Program-made: the position numbers and the translations under genes
In this document: positions 41,268 to 51,760 of the stretch, in pieces
How the letters are laid out: every line of letters begins with the position of its first letter
How positions within the stretch are numbered: position 1 is the first letter of the stretch
The notes under the pieces: generated by a model
Database searches by the model: none
What the model saw: the letters and a program-made list of their open reading frames with translations, nothing else
What the model was told of the DNA's origin: nothing
Source: Entamoeba invadens IP1
Lineage: Eukaryota > Evosea > Mastigamoebida > Endamoebidae
NCBI RefSeq assembly: GCF_000330505.1
Contig: NW_004191893.1
Span: forward strand, 57,365 to 110,801
Length of the DNA: 53,437 bases
Direction: 5' to 3'

Positions 41268-43295
41268 TCAATTAGACAATCTGAATCCTTTCAACATCTC
41301 CGAAAACTCCAAGCAGTACGGCTTGTCTTCCATCGTCTTCATGAATGATAAATAACCTGCGAGGGATTGGTCGATCTGTTTAAACTGGTCCACGACCTTT
41401 TTCTTTGATTCTTTTTCAATAGGAGTCTCTTTACGACTTTCGTTCTTTTTATCTTTCTTCTTTGGTGTTTGTGGCTCAGTTGTGCCTTGGGATTTTGGTT
41501 TTGTTTCGTCATCTTTTTGCAATTTTTTGTCTTTCTTCTTTGGCGTTGGGGAGGGACTTTGTCTTTCATCTGCTTTGCGTGGAGAGGGGTTGACCTTCTC
41601 TTTTGGGGTAGTTGGGAAATTGCTTTGGGAAACGAGTTCCTTTTGAAGTTCGATTTTCTCGGCTTTTTGGCTTTGTTTCTTCTCTCGAAGCTTTCTCAGT
41701 TTCTCCTCACGTTCTTTCATTTGTAACTCTCGCAGTTTTTCCATCTTCTCACGCTCTTCATTCATCTTCTCGCTTCGCATCTTCTCTTCAAGAATTTGGT
41801 CTGTTGTTGGTTGTGTATTTTGGTCTTGTGGCTGACTAATTTCGGTTGTATCAGGGATTTCAATATTCCCAAGAGACTCAACATCGTTATTTCCATTACT
41901 CACAATAATTCCACTCGTCTTTGAACTTGGTTGATTGTCGCTTCTCACAACCATGACTGTTGTGTTAATATCATCGATGATGGGATTGACCACTTTGTCT
42001 TTTATTTCTTCTTTGACTTCTTCCTTTATAGTTTCTTGTGGGTTTTCAATGGTTTGAGACGTTTTCACAGTCTCAACGTTCTCCACTTGTTGAGTCTCCA
42101 TTTCGACCTTTTCATTGAGACTGGTTGTTGGGATCTCAACGATTTCTTGGATGACCACCTCTTCTTCTTTTGCATTTTCAACTCCTTTATTTGCTTTCTT
42201 TTCGTCTTCTTCAATCTTCTCACTCTCATTCTTATCACTTTTTTCTTCTCTTTTTTCTAGCATTTTCTCGTCTTTTTCTTCGACTCTTTCGTTTTGCAAC
42301 GTTTCATTTTCTTCTCCATTTGTTTCTTGAGATTGCACGATCTTTGCTTCACTTTCGCCCGGAATTCGACTCACAATGATGTTCTTTCCGGCCTTCTCAC
42401 AGATCTTCTCTTCATTCACAAATCTGAAATCTTCAAATTCCTTTCCGACATTGACTCGGTACATCACCGCCTCTTTCATTTCGCACGTCCACTTAACTAC
42501 TAAGCCAACACCACCCTTTCTGAAGATTGCTCCATATTCAGTGACGCATATTAAAGCCCCCCTAGCGTTCCACCTTCCTAAGAGTTCGAGTTTTTCGAGT
42601 GCTGTGATTTTGTGGCTGAACACGAAGAAGTCGTTTTGTGTCGCGACGAAGATTCTGTTTTTGTTATGTTTTACGTCTTCTATACTTCCCTCCAGTTTCA
42701 TCTTCATTTCAATCACTTTGTTTGACGTGACGAGGACCATTCTTCTCTCGAAGACGCAGACAAACGCGGAGATACTAATCCCGACGACCTTTTTCAATGG
42801 TTCATCCCCTACAATTCCTTTCACCAGATCAAATCGTCTGTCGTTAGTGTATGACATCACCGTCTGGAACTCAGAACTTTTCCACGTCATTGAGACAACG
42901 CCGCTTGATGTGTTATAGAAGAGGGTTTGTTTATTGTACACCACACTCTCCGTAGGGATCGAGACGTACGAATTCGAGTATTGACACTTCTGGGTGAGGC
43001 CATTCACATCGATACTATATAATGTGATATATTGTTTCGTTATAACTACCACCCCCTCGCTTAATGCTGTAATCCGTTCTATCGGTGAACTCATTTGAAT
43101 AGTCGTGTGGATGTTCTTAAAAATATCGTCGACACATAGCGTCCCACCTTCGCTATGAATTAATAATGTGTTAATTACACACACCTTCGAATCTCCATGT
43201 GTTATCGGACACGTCGTTTCTATCACTATCTCAGCAGTGTCTCCGGTGTAATTCAATTTTTCTGTCGGTCGTAGTACATTGAACCATGTCGCCAT
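41268..43295 (-). CDS. Hypothetical protein: beta-propeller-like N-terminus and charged coiled coil
   Basis: 675 residues from ATG 43295 (an in-frame TTG is 12 nt upstream). Residues 1-320 alternate short beta strands as in a degenerate WD-type propeller (SKVCVINTLLIHSEGGTLCV, ALSEGVVVITKQYITLYSID, KNRIFVATQNDFFVFSHKIT). Residues 320-620 are extremely Glu/Lys-rich, with a long helix (REKMEKLRELQMKEREEKLR) and a Pro/Ser/Lys tail. The last 45 residues are more conserved-looking (QSLAGYLSFMKTMEDKPYCL). Not recognised; similar layouts occur in mRNA-decay or cytoskeletal scaffolds, but I make no call. Confidence 0.7.
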   Translation of the reverse strand: MATWFNVLRPTEKLNYTGDTAEIVIETTCPITHGDSKVCVINTLLIHSEGGTLCVDDIFKNIHTTIQMSSPIERITALSEGVVVITKQYITLYSIDVNGLTQKCQYSNSYVSIPTESVVYNKQTLFYNTSSGVVSMTWKSSEFQTVMSYTNDRRFDLVKGIVGDEPLKKVVGISISAFVCVFERRMVLVTSNKVIEMKMKLEGSIEDVKHNKNRIFVATQNDFFVFSHKITALEKLELLGRWNARGALICVTEYGAIFRKGGVGLVVKWTCEMKEAVMYRVNVGKEFEDFRFVNEEKICEKAGKNIIVSRIPGESEAKIVQSQETNGEENETLQNERVEEKDEKMLEKREEKSDKNESEKIEEDEKKANKGVENAKEEEVVIQEIVEIPTTSLNEKVEMETQQVENVETVKTSQTIENPQETIKEEVKEEIKDKVVNPIIDDINTTVMVVRSDNQPSSKTSGIIVSNGNNDVESLGNIEIPDTTEISQPQDQNTQPTTDQILEEKMRSEKMNEEREKMEKLRELQMKEREEKLRKLREKKQSQKAEKIELQKELVSQSNFPTTPKEKVNPSPRKADERQSPSPTPKKKDKKLQKDDETKPKSQGTTEPQTPKKKDKKNESRKETPIEKESKKKVVDQFKQIDQSLAGYLSFMKTMEDKPYCLEFSEMLKGFRLSN

Positions 43296-43563
43296 CTTTG
43301 AATTCAAGTCGCTCTTCAGTTTTTTAGGTCTTCCAGTTTATCACTTTTTTATCACATTTTTGAATAACATTTTTCAAGTGGAGAATTTTTAGTACTAGTA
43401 TTTAATAGTATTAGTACTATCATATTGCTCTCTACTAGTACTAGTATATTATAGTATAATTATAGTAATTTAATAATTCCCATCTGAGTAGTAAAAGATG
43501 GTAATTATGTGTATTAGTAATTCTTATTATTTCGAGAAGATCACAAAAAAAAACAAAGAACAA

Positions 43564-44592
43564 TCATGAATTGGACGCATTAATCTCCTCAGAAGTGAAA
43601 ACAACTGGCGGAACGAGCGACACCTCTTGGTACTTTTTGTCGAGATACTTCTCGCGGATTTTTGTTTGTAAACACTCTGGTGACTTTACGAACATCATCA
43701 AACAGTTTAATTGGATAGCTGTTGGGATGATATCTCGGAGATTATATTCCGAGTAATAGCTCACTGTATCGTTCCAATACGGTTGAATCCCGCACATTCT
43801 TCTTGCCAAATAGACTGCAGCCGCCGCTAATCTTGACACGGGGACTTCCATCAATTTCTCGTCCAACGTTGCCGACTCGAGAATATATTTAGCGAGGAAG
43901 TGGCACTTGATGTCGTTCTCGAAAGCTCTTGAGAATCTTCTTAAGAAGTCCAAAGTGGTTGGTCGAATGATTAAGAAGTCCAGAGTGTTTAAGATATCGA
44001 CCTCCTTTTCTTTAATCATTTCAGCAGTGTACGTTCCGCCAGTCAACGTGATTAAATCAGAAATGACAACATATGAGTACTCCTCATATTTCGACGCTAT
44101 TAAGATCGCGGCTACTCCAACTAACTGGAACTCCCCCTTCCCAACTCGTTTATTTAATGATAAGTATTTGTCTATGATATATATAATCAAGTGATACGTC
44201 TCCGTTAAAAGTCCTAAAAGACTGGATACCTCAGACAACCAATCAACTAATTTCCTTCGCATCGCACTTTTGATGAATTGTTGACCTTTTAAAAAGTCCG
44301 CAGGAAGCGTCGTTTTACTTTCTTCTTCTTTAAAGTACTTGAAGATCTCTTTCGCATAGTCAGACATGAAAAGCGGATCTTTCTTTTCTATGTAGTCGAT
44401 GTCCGGCACATTCGCTTTGTTTTGAATCACCGTCTCACTCATTCTTGCTAAGTCTCGTTTCGCCCCATAATCTGGAAAGATCGAATAATTTCTCATTTGC
44501 TTTTTAAGTTTTTTTTCCTTTTTTGTAGGTGTTTTTCTCTTTTTCTTTTTCAACCAATTTTTTGTATTATTTGAAATACATATTTTTACCAT
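43564..44592 (-). CDS. Cyclin, A/B type
   Basis: The regulatory partner of a cyclin-dependent kinase. 342 residues from ATG 44592. The first 35 residues are very basic (KNWLKKKKRKTPTKKEKKLK), a likely nuclear signal; an alternative start is Met32. The cyclin box begins near 110 with MRRKLVDWLSEVSSLLGL, the mitotic-cyclin MR-x3-VDW-L signature. It continues through LVGVAAILIASKYEEYSYVV and ILNTLDFLIIRPTTLDFLRR (the second box follows to about 310). No destruction box of the R-x2-L-x4-N kind is obvious in the N-terminus, which is unusual for a B-type cyclin. Confidence 0.92.
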   Translation of the reverse strand: MVKICISNNTKNWLKKKKRKTPTKKEKKLKKQMRNYSIFPDYGAKRDLARMSETVIQNKANVPDIDYIEKKDPLFMSDYAKEIFKYFKEEESKTTLPADFLKGQQFIKSAMRRKLVDWLSEVSSLLGLLTETYHLIIYIIDKYLSLNKRVGKGEFQLVGVAAILIASKYEEYSYVVISDLITLTGGTYTAEMIKEKEVDILNTLDFLIIRPTTLDFLRRFSRAFENDIKCHFLAKYILESATLDEKLMEVPVSRLAAAAVYLARRMCGIQPYWNDTVSYYSEYNLRDIIPTAIQLNCLMMFVKSPECLQTKIREKYLDKKYQEVSLVPPVVFTSEEINASNS

Positions 44593-44789
44593 TTTGGAAT
44601 TTCAAATTCTTGTAATATATTACTATAGTAAAATGTATTAAATATATGCTATATTGAAATCAAAAATAAAACTATTAATTATTAATTATTAAATCATTTT
44701 TGATAAATTAGTATAAGAAGTTATTCAGTACTAGTAATTAATACCATTTTATTAGTAAGAAATAATTTAACAATCAGAATAGTTACTTC

Positions 44790-46712
44790 TCATTTTTTTG
44801 CTTTCAGTTGTTTCTTCTCCTGTCTTGGACCTTTCTTATGCTTTTCTTTCCACTCATCTTTCGATGACACATTAAGATTTTCTTTTTTCTCTTCTTTTTG
44901 TGTTTCTTTCTTTTTCTCGTTTTTATCTTTTTGTTCGACTTTCATTTGGGGAGATTTACTCTCACTTTTCTCTTCCACATTTTCTTTTTCAATTTTTTCA
45001 ACTTTTTGTTTTTTTTGTTTACTATGAAGTTCTCTTACCTTCTGTCGTTCCGTATTATTTGGTCTCCAATCAGAGTATGTCGCAAGCTTTCTAAACCCAA
45101 TAATTTGATTCAGTTCCTTATCAGAAAGTGTCAAAATATCCATCGCAGTTAAGCCGGAATCATCTTTATTCACATTGACGTATTCAAACCTCATGTTGTC
45201 ATTTCCATTCTTCTCGGAATTTTCAAGTTTATAATAATCATCAATCATTTTGTCAAGACTCTTATCTTTTCCTCTCATTTTCTCAACATCAACTTTCTTT
45301 TTACTTCCATCAGATTGTTCTAAAAAGATGTTGTCGTTTTGGTTCTTTTTAAACTTCACTTTCTTTGGTATTTGCCCGTTGGTGTCTTCTGGTTCATTCT
45401 GACCATCATAATCTTCTTCTCTCATTTCGTCTGCAATCTCCTCTCTCATCTTCTCAATATCAGCGTCGTTTTCATCATAATTTTCATCATAATTTTCCAT
45501 CATTTTGTCAAACTTTTCCTCATCAAAATCTTCATCCAAAAAGTTTTCGTCAATTCGGATTTTTTGAGATTTTTGCAGTTCTTTAATTTTTTCTTCAATT
45601 TTTTTCTTTTGTGCTTTTTTCTTTTCGTTTTCTTTAGCAGCCGCTTTTCTTCGTTGTTCCTCTTTTCTTTCTTTCAACCGTTCTCTAGTTTTTCTTCTCG
45701 CTTGACTTTCCTTTCTTAACGTTTCTTTAATTTTTCTCCCATAAGAAACAATCCCGAGTCGTTCCTTAGCTTCTTCGTCATCTGCTCTTTCAATCTCTTT
45801 TTGATCTTCGTCCAAATCTATTTTTTCTAGTTTATTTTCTTCTGAATCGTTTTCTTCGAGTTCCATCCATTTTTTTTCCAAAATAAATTTTTTCAGAAAT
45901 TCCTCATTTTTATCGGCGCTCTTTTGCGTCCAAAAACTCAACGTATCGGGGTCCAGTCGGCTTTTCTCCTCTTTCACTTCGTCTTGAACTGTCTCATTGA
46001 ACGTCGGAGCCTTCTCTTTAACTTCAAGTAAATCATCCGAGTCGGTTTCTAATTCGTTAGCTTTCTTCTGGAATTCAGAGAGGAGTCTCGATTCTTCTTT
46101 CACGGGTGTCTCTTTAACGAGATGAGTGTCTTCGTCGTCGAAGACATTTGCTTTCGAATTAGTCTTTTCGACTTCCAAAATTCTATCGCGGACGTAATCG
46201 CCGAGTTTCGTTTGTTTCGTTTGAGATTTTTTCGGAATGAGAAGTTCTCCTTCAAAAACAGGGTGATCGACCTTCTCTCCTTTTGAGAGTTTTGGTAATA
46301 ATTCTAAAAAGTCATGTTGCCATTCTTTCGGTTCAAATTGGCCTAAATTATCTTCTTCCTCTTCTTCACTCGAATTCGAAGTTTCTAATTGGCCATGCAG
46401 CGGTTCGTATGAACTCGAACCTTCACTCATCTCTTTCTTTTCGTCTTTTTCTTCGTCTTTTTCAAGTTCTTTCAAGTTCTTTGTTGTTTCATCGGAATCG
46501 GGGTCTTCACTTGAAGAGGAATCTTCTGACATTTCTTTAGTAGTTGGCTGAACTTCTTTTGAGGATTGGGAGGAACTACTCGAAGAATCAGATGAGTCTT
46601 CACTCATCGCACTCGAACTATTCTTGTGTTTGTCATTGTCTGAACTTTCAGAACTCTCTGAAGAAACGGGTGAATGTTTAGCGGATTCACTATCGGTGGT
46701 GTTCTCACTCAT
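44790..46712 (-). CDS. KRI1: KRI1-family ribosome biogenesis protein
   Basis: KRI1 is a nucleolar protein needed to make 40S ribosomal subunits (with KRR1 in yeast). 640 residues from ATG 46712. Residues 1-125 are Ser/Glu/Asp-rich, typical of nucleolar acidic tracts. The family signatures follow: FLKKFILEKKWMELEENDSE, then the basic stretch KESQARRKTRERLKERKEEQ, then DENFLDEDFDEEKFDKMMEN. The C-terminal KRI1 domain is intact: FEYVNVNKDDSGLTAMDILT, LSDKELNQIIGFRKLATYSD. A Lys-rich tail follows. Length is close to yeast and human members. Confidence 0.93.
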   Translation of the reverse strand: MSENTTDSESAKHSPVSSESSESSDNDKHKNSSSAMSEDSSDSSSSSSQSSKEVQPTTKEMSEDSSSSEDPDSDETTKNLKELEKDEEKDEKKEMSEGSSSYEPLHGQLETSNSSEEEEEDNLGQFEPKEWQHDFLELLPKLSKGEKVDHPVFEGELLIPKKSQTKQTKLGDYVRDRILEVEKTNSKANVFDDEDTHLVKETPVKEESRLLSEFQKKANELETDSDDLLEVKEKAPTFNETVQDEVKEEKSRLDPDTLSFWTQKSADKNEEFLKKFILEKKWMELEENDSEENKLEKIDLDEDQKEIERADDEEAKERLGIVSYGRKIKETLRKESQARRKTRERLKERKEEQRRKAAAKENEKKKAQKKKIEEKIKELQKSQKIRIDENFLDEDFDEEKFDKMMENYDENYDENDADIEKMREEIADEMREEDYDGQNEPEDTNGQIPKKVKFKKNQNDNIFLEQSDGSKKKVDVEKMRGKDKSLDKMIDDYYKLENSEKNGNDNMRFEYVNVNKDDSGLTAMDILTLSDKELNQIIGFRKLATYSDWRPNNTERQKVRELHSKQKKQKVEKIEKENVEEKSESKSPQMKVEQKDKNEKKKETQKEEKKENLNVSSKDEWKEKHKKGPRQEKKQLKAKK

Positions 46713-47147
46713 TTCAATAGAAAAGGGTTCGTAGTTTGATTCTTTTGTGTTAATCTTATTGGTTCATTTATAGTTTCATTCTAATACACTGGTTTAAAAA
46801 TGGTAAAATGTGTATTAGAATTTAATTATATCCAATTTATATTTTTATAATACATAAACAGAAGAAAACATAACAAAAACAACAAAATGTTATTCTTTTT
46901 GTTAAATTCAGAGAAGCACTTTTTTTGAGGAAATTGGCCGAATTAGATAATCCGTTTTGTGACCCCACAAGTAAAAAGAAGCGATTTGTTTACTTCACAT
47001 CTTTATTTAACTTTCTGTGGAATTTTATTACATTGTTTGTATTATCAAAGAGTCACTATTTCTAATTTAAAAATACATGTTGATAACTGGCCACAAGTTA
47101 AAATTTAATAATTAATGAAAATTTTTTAGTTTTACATACAACAATAC
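46713..47147. other. Divergent promoter region between KRI1 and TBC genes
   Basis: 435 bp of AT-rich DNA serving two divergent genes. No TATA or initiator assigned with confidence. Confidence 0.5.
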
Positions 47148-48983
47148 ATGTCAGACGACACTTGTCTTCCTATTCAAATCTTTAAACAAATCCACCATGT
47201 CACTATCATCCAGAACCCAGACATTAGAAGTATCAAAGGCTCTCTTCTCATCTTCCCAGACTCTGAAAAGACCAATTTTACTTTCCAGCCACGTCATCAT
47301 GAAAAACACCCCTTTGCTGTGGTTATCTCACAAGACAATGTAAAGCGAGTTATTATTGAACATAATAAAGACACCTTATCAAATGAAGCATTCTTCTTCT
47401 TCTTTGATGAGTCGAAGTTCAGAGCCACTGAATTTGTATTTAAGAAACAAACGGAGTTTGAGGTCTTTCTTGAACTATTCAAAAAGAATTGGAACAACTT
47501 GATTCTAGTGGACTCTTATGATGAAAAAATGATATTTGAGTCGAAACACGTCTCCTTTGAATTTGGGGAGAATGTCGATTATAACAAACTCGTCGAAGAC
47601 TTCAAGACATCACAGACGAATGACTTCCTCCCAGTGACTAAAGACAACACTAAAACAACTCGAAGATTTAAGAGTCAAAGAGGAATACCCCCTTTGAAAC
47701 TTCCAGATGAAAAACCAGAGGAGATGGCTGAGATGAATTCAAGGTCTTTATCAATGTCTGTTCCCAAGACTACACGTGGGGAACGTAATAAAGAATTTGA
47801 TGCAGAGGACAAACATGTATTAAAGAATGTCACTGAATTATGTATTAACCCTGTTAAAAAAGATGAAGCGAATATCCCTATTGACAAGTTGAGGCAGATG
47901 GTTGGGTACTATGGAGTCGACCAGAGTATTAGAACAGAGACGTGGAGGAAGTTGTTCAACTATAAATACAAAGACACATATTGGAGTGCTTTAGCCTATG
48001 TTGATATGATGAATCAATTTAACACGCCAACGTGGCAAGTTCTGAAATACAAATTGTCGAAGGACTTACCACGCACTGAGGTGAATGGGATCTTTATTAA
48101 ACCGGAGACAGAGATGTGGAAAAAGATGGAAAGACTCTTCTTAGCATTTGTAGCTATGCGACAAATCTCTTTATTTATTCAAGGCCTTCTTGAGATCTTT
48201 TCTGTTATCGTGTCGTTTGAGAAGAGAGAAGACGTAGCTTTTGAGTTGATTTGTAATGTCATGGAGTTAGTGATACCATGTGGGTATGAACATCATGATG
48301 AATGGAAGTCTTTGATCTTATCACGTTTTATGAAGATCCTCCAATACTCGAATCAAAAGATATATCACCTTCTGACCTCTTTTAAAATGGAGTTTTGGTT
48401 TGTGTGGAAATGGATAGTCTTGTTATTCAAAAGAGAATTTGAGCAGCCACAACTCTTATTGATCTGGGATGTTTGTTTCTTCAAAAAGAATAATAACTTA
48501 ATTAACATGTAGAGATTTGTAGCATTCCCTGAAAGACAAATGAGTCTCTTTTTAGTGGTAAGTATTATTAATTATCACTCAGATGATATTCTGAAGAAGA
48601 ATATGGGCTTCGACGACTTCTGTGTGTACTTAGAAATGCTTCCAAAACCTTTCCCTTCAGAATTGATCATCGAAGCTGACTTACTTCATAAGCAATTCGT
48701 GATGTTAGCTCCACCAGACATACAAAAAGAGGTCTTTGAGAACATCCCAATGTTATATGCCGACGAGACTCCACTTTACATTCAACTCCACACCACTTTT
48801 TTAAATCTTTCTGACGATAAAAAGGATCAAGTAGTCAACAAAATTGGGATCTGTCCCCACTTCTCAATAGTTCAACCCGATGCCACAACAGAAGAGATCT
48901 TAAAAAGAATCGACGAACAAGTCGCTTTCCACATATGGATCAGAGAATTCAAGAAGTTCCTCACAACCAATCCCTCCTTTTAA
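47148..48983 (+). CDS. TBC-domain Rab GTPase-activating protein
   Basis: TBC proteins switch off Rab GTPases in vesicle traffic. Exons 47148-48470 and 48513-48983 (42-nt intron, GTTTGT to TGTAG) give 597 residues. Residues 1-150 look like a PH/GRAM-type lipid-binding fold (KGSLLIFPDSEKTNFTFQPR). A Ser/Lys linker follows. The TBC domain spans about 245-500: QSIRTETWRKLFNYKYKDTY, LSKDLPRTEVNG with the catalytic Arg finger (IxxDxxRT motif), and LFIQGLLEIFSV with the Gln finger (QG, family YxQG). The splice rebuilds LLLIWDRFVAFPERQMSLF, the family IWD motif. Both catalytic fingers are retained, so it should be active. Confidence 0.92.
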
Positions 48984-49131
48984 TCAACAACTTACCTTCT
49001 ATTCGTCTCTTTAAGTCTTTTGGAGTCACTTCGGCTCCATGTGATCTCTATAGTTTCCCATTTATAATAAATAAACTATTAAAAACTATTTTTCAAATTA
49101 CACACTTTTGCTCAAAAAGACTTCGATTTCT

Positions 49132-50199
49132 TTACTCCACAAATTCAAAGGCAAGCACACTCTCTGCTACTAAGAACTTTTGGACTTTTAAATTGAGCAA
49201 CGGATTTTCCCACTGTTTGTTGACATCATAAATGTCACTGACGTTCTGTTGGATATACACTTTCCCGTCACTCATCACCCAGAATGCTCCATGACATGTG
49301 AACACCATTGATTTCTCCTTTTTAGGGTAGAGAATCAGTCCCGTGTCATCCTTCAAATCCCTCTTTGACACGCCTTGCGAAAAATGCTCGCCAAAACCAA
49401 ACAACACAAAGTCGTCCGGCTTCGATCGAAGACATTGAAACACACTAGGGACTTGTAAGAACCCATTTTGGAAACACCCCAACACATGGCCCTCTCGTGT
49501 TGTCACAATAATGAAGACACTCTTACACAACGCGACTTTGGAATTGAACGATCGCGCACTCAACTCGTCTTGATTTGAGTCGAAGATCAATTGACATTTG
49601 TTAAGTCCAAAGGAATGAATGAAAGACGTCACTTTCTCGATTTGCGCCTTGTTATAGTCAAACTGTAAATTGAAAGAAAGGTGCGCAGACGTCCGGATCG
49701 ACTTCCGGACGTGCATATGTGCAACATCGAACCGCGGACTGAGTTGTACGCTTTTTCGTTGTTCTCTTGCGAAGTCCATTTGTAACAATTTTCTTCGTGG
49801 CGTTTTATTGGCCGATTCGTCGAGTAAAAAGTCCTCAACGCGCGGAGTAAGAGCGTTTCTTTTCGTTTCGACTTTTTGGTCTTTCTGTTCGGAGAGGTTC
49901 AACGAAGATTTGAACTTCTTGAGTGTTGAAAATCGTCTCTTAGCGATGTCGGAGTCTTTCAGAGTTGAATTCGTTGGTGTCCGCGGAGTTGATTTTTGAG
50001 ACTTTGACATCACCAATGTTTTGACTTCCTTTCTCTTCGGAGAGTCAGCTCTGACACGTGGGGATGACAAGCTTGAAGAGTGTGAAGAGTTTAGAGAAGA
50101 GTCTACTGTGAGATTGACAGCATAAGGGTTTGAGAAGTCTTTACCTAACAAATCCTTGAGACTACCTTTTTGGAGTGACGCACTCGATTGGTTCCCCAT
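49132..50199 (-). CDS. TLDc-domain protein with myristoylation-type N-terminus
   Basis: 355 residues from ATG 50199. The N-terminus MGNQSS fits the N-myristoylation rule (Gly2, Ser6). Residues 10-175 are Ser/Lys-rich and low complexity, with many SP and TP sites (SLSSPRVRADSPKR, STPRTPTNST, LTPRVEDF). The TLDc domain spans about 185-355: CQLIFDSNQDELSARSFNSK, FIIVTTREGHVLGCFQNGFL and the final strand SVLAFEFVE. It belongs to the same family as the gene at 26692-27363 but with a much longer regulatory N-terminus. It is convergent with the TBC gene, 148 bp apart. Confidence 0.85.
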   Translation of the reverse strand: MGNQSSASLQKGSLKDLLGKDFSNPYAVNLTVDSSLNSSHSSSLSSPRVRADSPKRKEVKTLVMSKSQKSTPRTPTNSTLKDSDIAKRRFSTLKKFKSSLNLSEQKDQKVETKRNALTPRVEDFLLDESANKTPRRKLLQMDFAREQRKSVQLSPRFDVAHMHVRKSIRTSAHLSFNLQFDYNKAQIEKVTSFIHSFGLNKCQLIFDSNQDELSARSFNSKVALCKSVFIIVTTREGHVLGCFQNGFLQVPSVFQCLRSKPDDFVLFGFGEHFSQGVSKRDLKDDTGLILYPKKEKSMVFTCHGAFWVMSDGKVYIQQNVSDIYDVNKQWENPLLNLKVQKFLVAESVLAFEFVE

Positions 50200-50591
50200 C
50201 GATATGTATTTTTTGAGTTCAGACCTAAACGAGATATCAATGACTTTGCAAGTGGAGTATATAATGTGGAAATGACATTCATCGGCATTTCTTCACTTTT
50301 TTTTATGACATTTTTGAAATGAGAGGAAAAAGTCGTGTTGGTATTAATACATAACACCAAAAGATCGAGATTGTCAAAACGCTTTGTACGCTAAACTTCT
50401 TTTTTATTCACCGTTGCTCAAGAGTTTTTCGACAAATTTTGTTCGACTCAATTAATTAACTGAAAGTTTAGCATTTTTGTCGGAGTGACACATTGGAGAG
50501 AGACGAATAATCGGGAACTTACTTACAAAAAGGGTTATTTAAAAAACATGGTTTTGCATTTGGTTGGTCTTAAAAAACGGGAATTAGCGAC

Positions 50592-50629
50592 AAGTAATTA
50601 ATGCCCTATGATTATCGGCATTATTACTT
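50592..50629. repeat. Bulged stem-loop
   Basis: AAGTAATTAATGCC and GGCATTATTACTT pair over 13 bp with one bulged base, around an 11-nt loop. Function unknown; no transcript evidence. Confidence 0.45.
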
Positions 50630-51669
50630 TTTTCACTTCATGTTTTATTGTTATAGTTAAATGTATGATAATTAAAATTATAATTATATAAAATGTCTTT
50701 GGTAATTTATCACTGTTGTTTATTATGCTCAATAAGTTTTAATAAAAATACAATTGAAGAACAATATAGAAAACATTAAACTCAAATTATAGTTTAGGTG
50801 AAAAACCCGAAATGTTGTTCTGTTTTCTTTTGTCACAAAATAATCAAAACCCTGCAAAGTTCTCTTTGTTTTTATTGGCGAAACTATACCTCTGACTGTC
50901 GAAAACACACCCTTTCTATTATCCCGGTTAATCACAATAATTTTGTGTATAATGAAAATAGTTATGGGTTTTTTAATCGATAAAATGGATAAAAAATTAC
51001 TTTTTTTAATCAAAATGTTTCAATTGACCAAATTGTAAAATTGTATTATAATTTATAATATATTGTATTATTAAAAATGGTTAATAACTATTTTGTTCAA
51101 CGTAAATTTTTATGGAACTGGAAACAATACAATGGATTTGTATTGTATTAATTTTAATTATTTAATATGGGATATGGTGTTTTTATTTATTTAGATTGTG
51201 AAATAATCTGAATAAATATTAATAGATTATAGGGCTATAGTTCAACAAAAGACAATTTTCTATAAAACCAATATAATATTATAATATCTTCGAACTATTA
51301 TATTTATTATTAATTATTATGTAGTAAACTAGTTAAAATTTAATAAAAATAATTTATATTTTTAATGTTTTTAATATTTAATCAATTTAATTATTAATAT
51401 AATATAATTGTGATTAAATTATAAAATATAATTTGTATTTTAACCAAATAATATAAAAAAGTGCGATGATGATTGAATCCGATTTATTTATTTTTTTTCA
51501 AATTCCAATCCATTATATTATTAAATAAAAATAATAAACATTTTGGCTGAAGTTAAAAAAACCGCAGTTTTGAGTTTAATTTAGTACAACATTTTTATAC
51601 CTATTTTTAATAATAAAATTAACAATACTAAATAAAAAACCATAAAAAAAAAACAACTCAATCCGAAAC

Positions 51670-51753
51670 TTTATAAGTAACTTATAAATGAGTGCTTGAC
51701 AATTCGAGATTGAAAACTTCAATCTGAATAATAAAAAGAACTTTAAAAATTCA
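51670..51753 (+). promoter_or_regulatory. Promoter region of the protease inhibitor gene
   Basis: AAAAATTCA at 51745-51753 is an exact match to the Entamoeba initiator consensus, 8 nt before the ATG, as expected for the very short 5' UTRs of this genus. A GAAC element lies at 51738-51741. Further upstream are two tight inverted repeats: TTTATAAGT/ACTTATAAA (51670-51688) and AGATTGAA/TTCAATCT (51707-51725), possible regulator sites. Confidence 0.55.
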
Positions 51754-51760
51754 ATTCACA

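Larger units (their letters stand above)
50200..51760. other. 1.56-kb AT-rich spacer
   Basis: Divergent spacer between the TLDc gene and the protease inhibitor gene. It holds a bulged hairpin at 50592-50629 and the inhibitor promoter, both listed separately. No gene seen. Confidence 0.6.

Noticed and set aside
41469..42918. Long plus-strand frames rich in Phe/Leu/Ser opposite the charged coiled-coil gene
   Set aside because: They are the reverse reading of Glu/Lys-rich codons, which always looks hydrophobic; no domain is visible.
50729..51013. 94-codon minus-strand frame
   Set aside because: Starts with TTG, is rich in Ile/Lys/Asn/Phe as expected from random AT sequence, and has no homology that I recognise.
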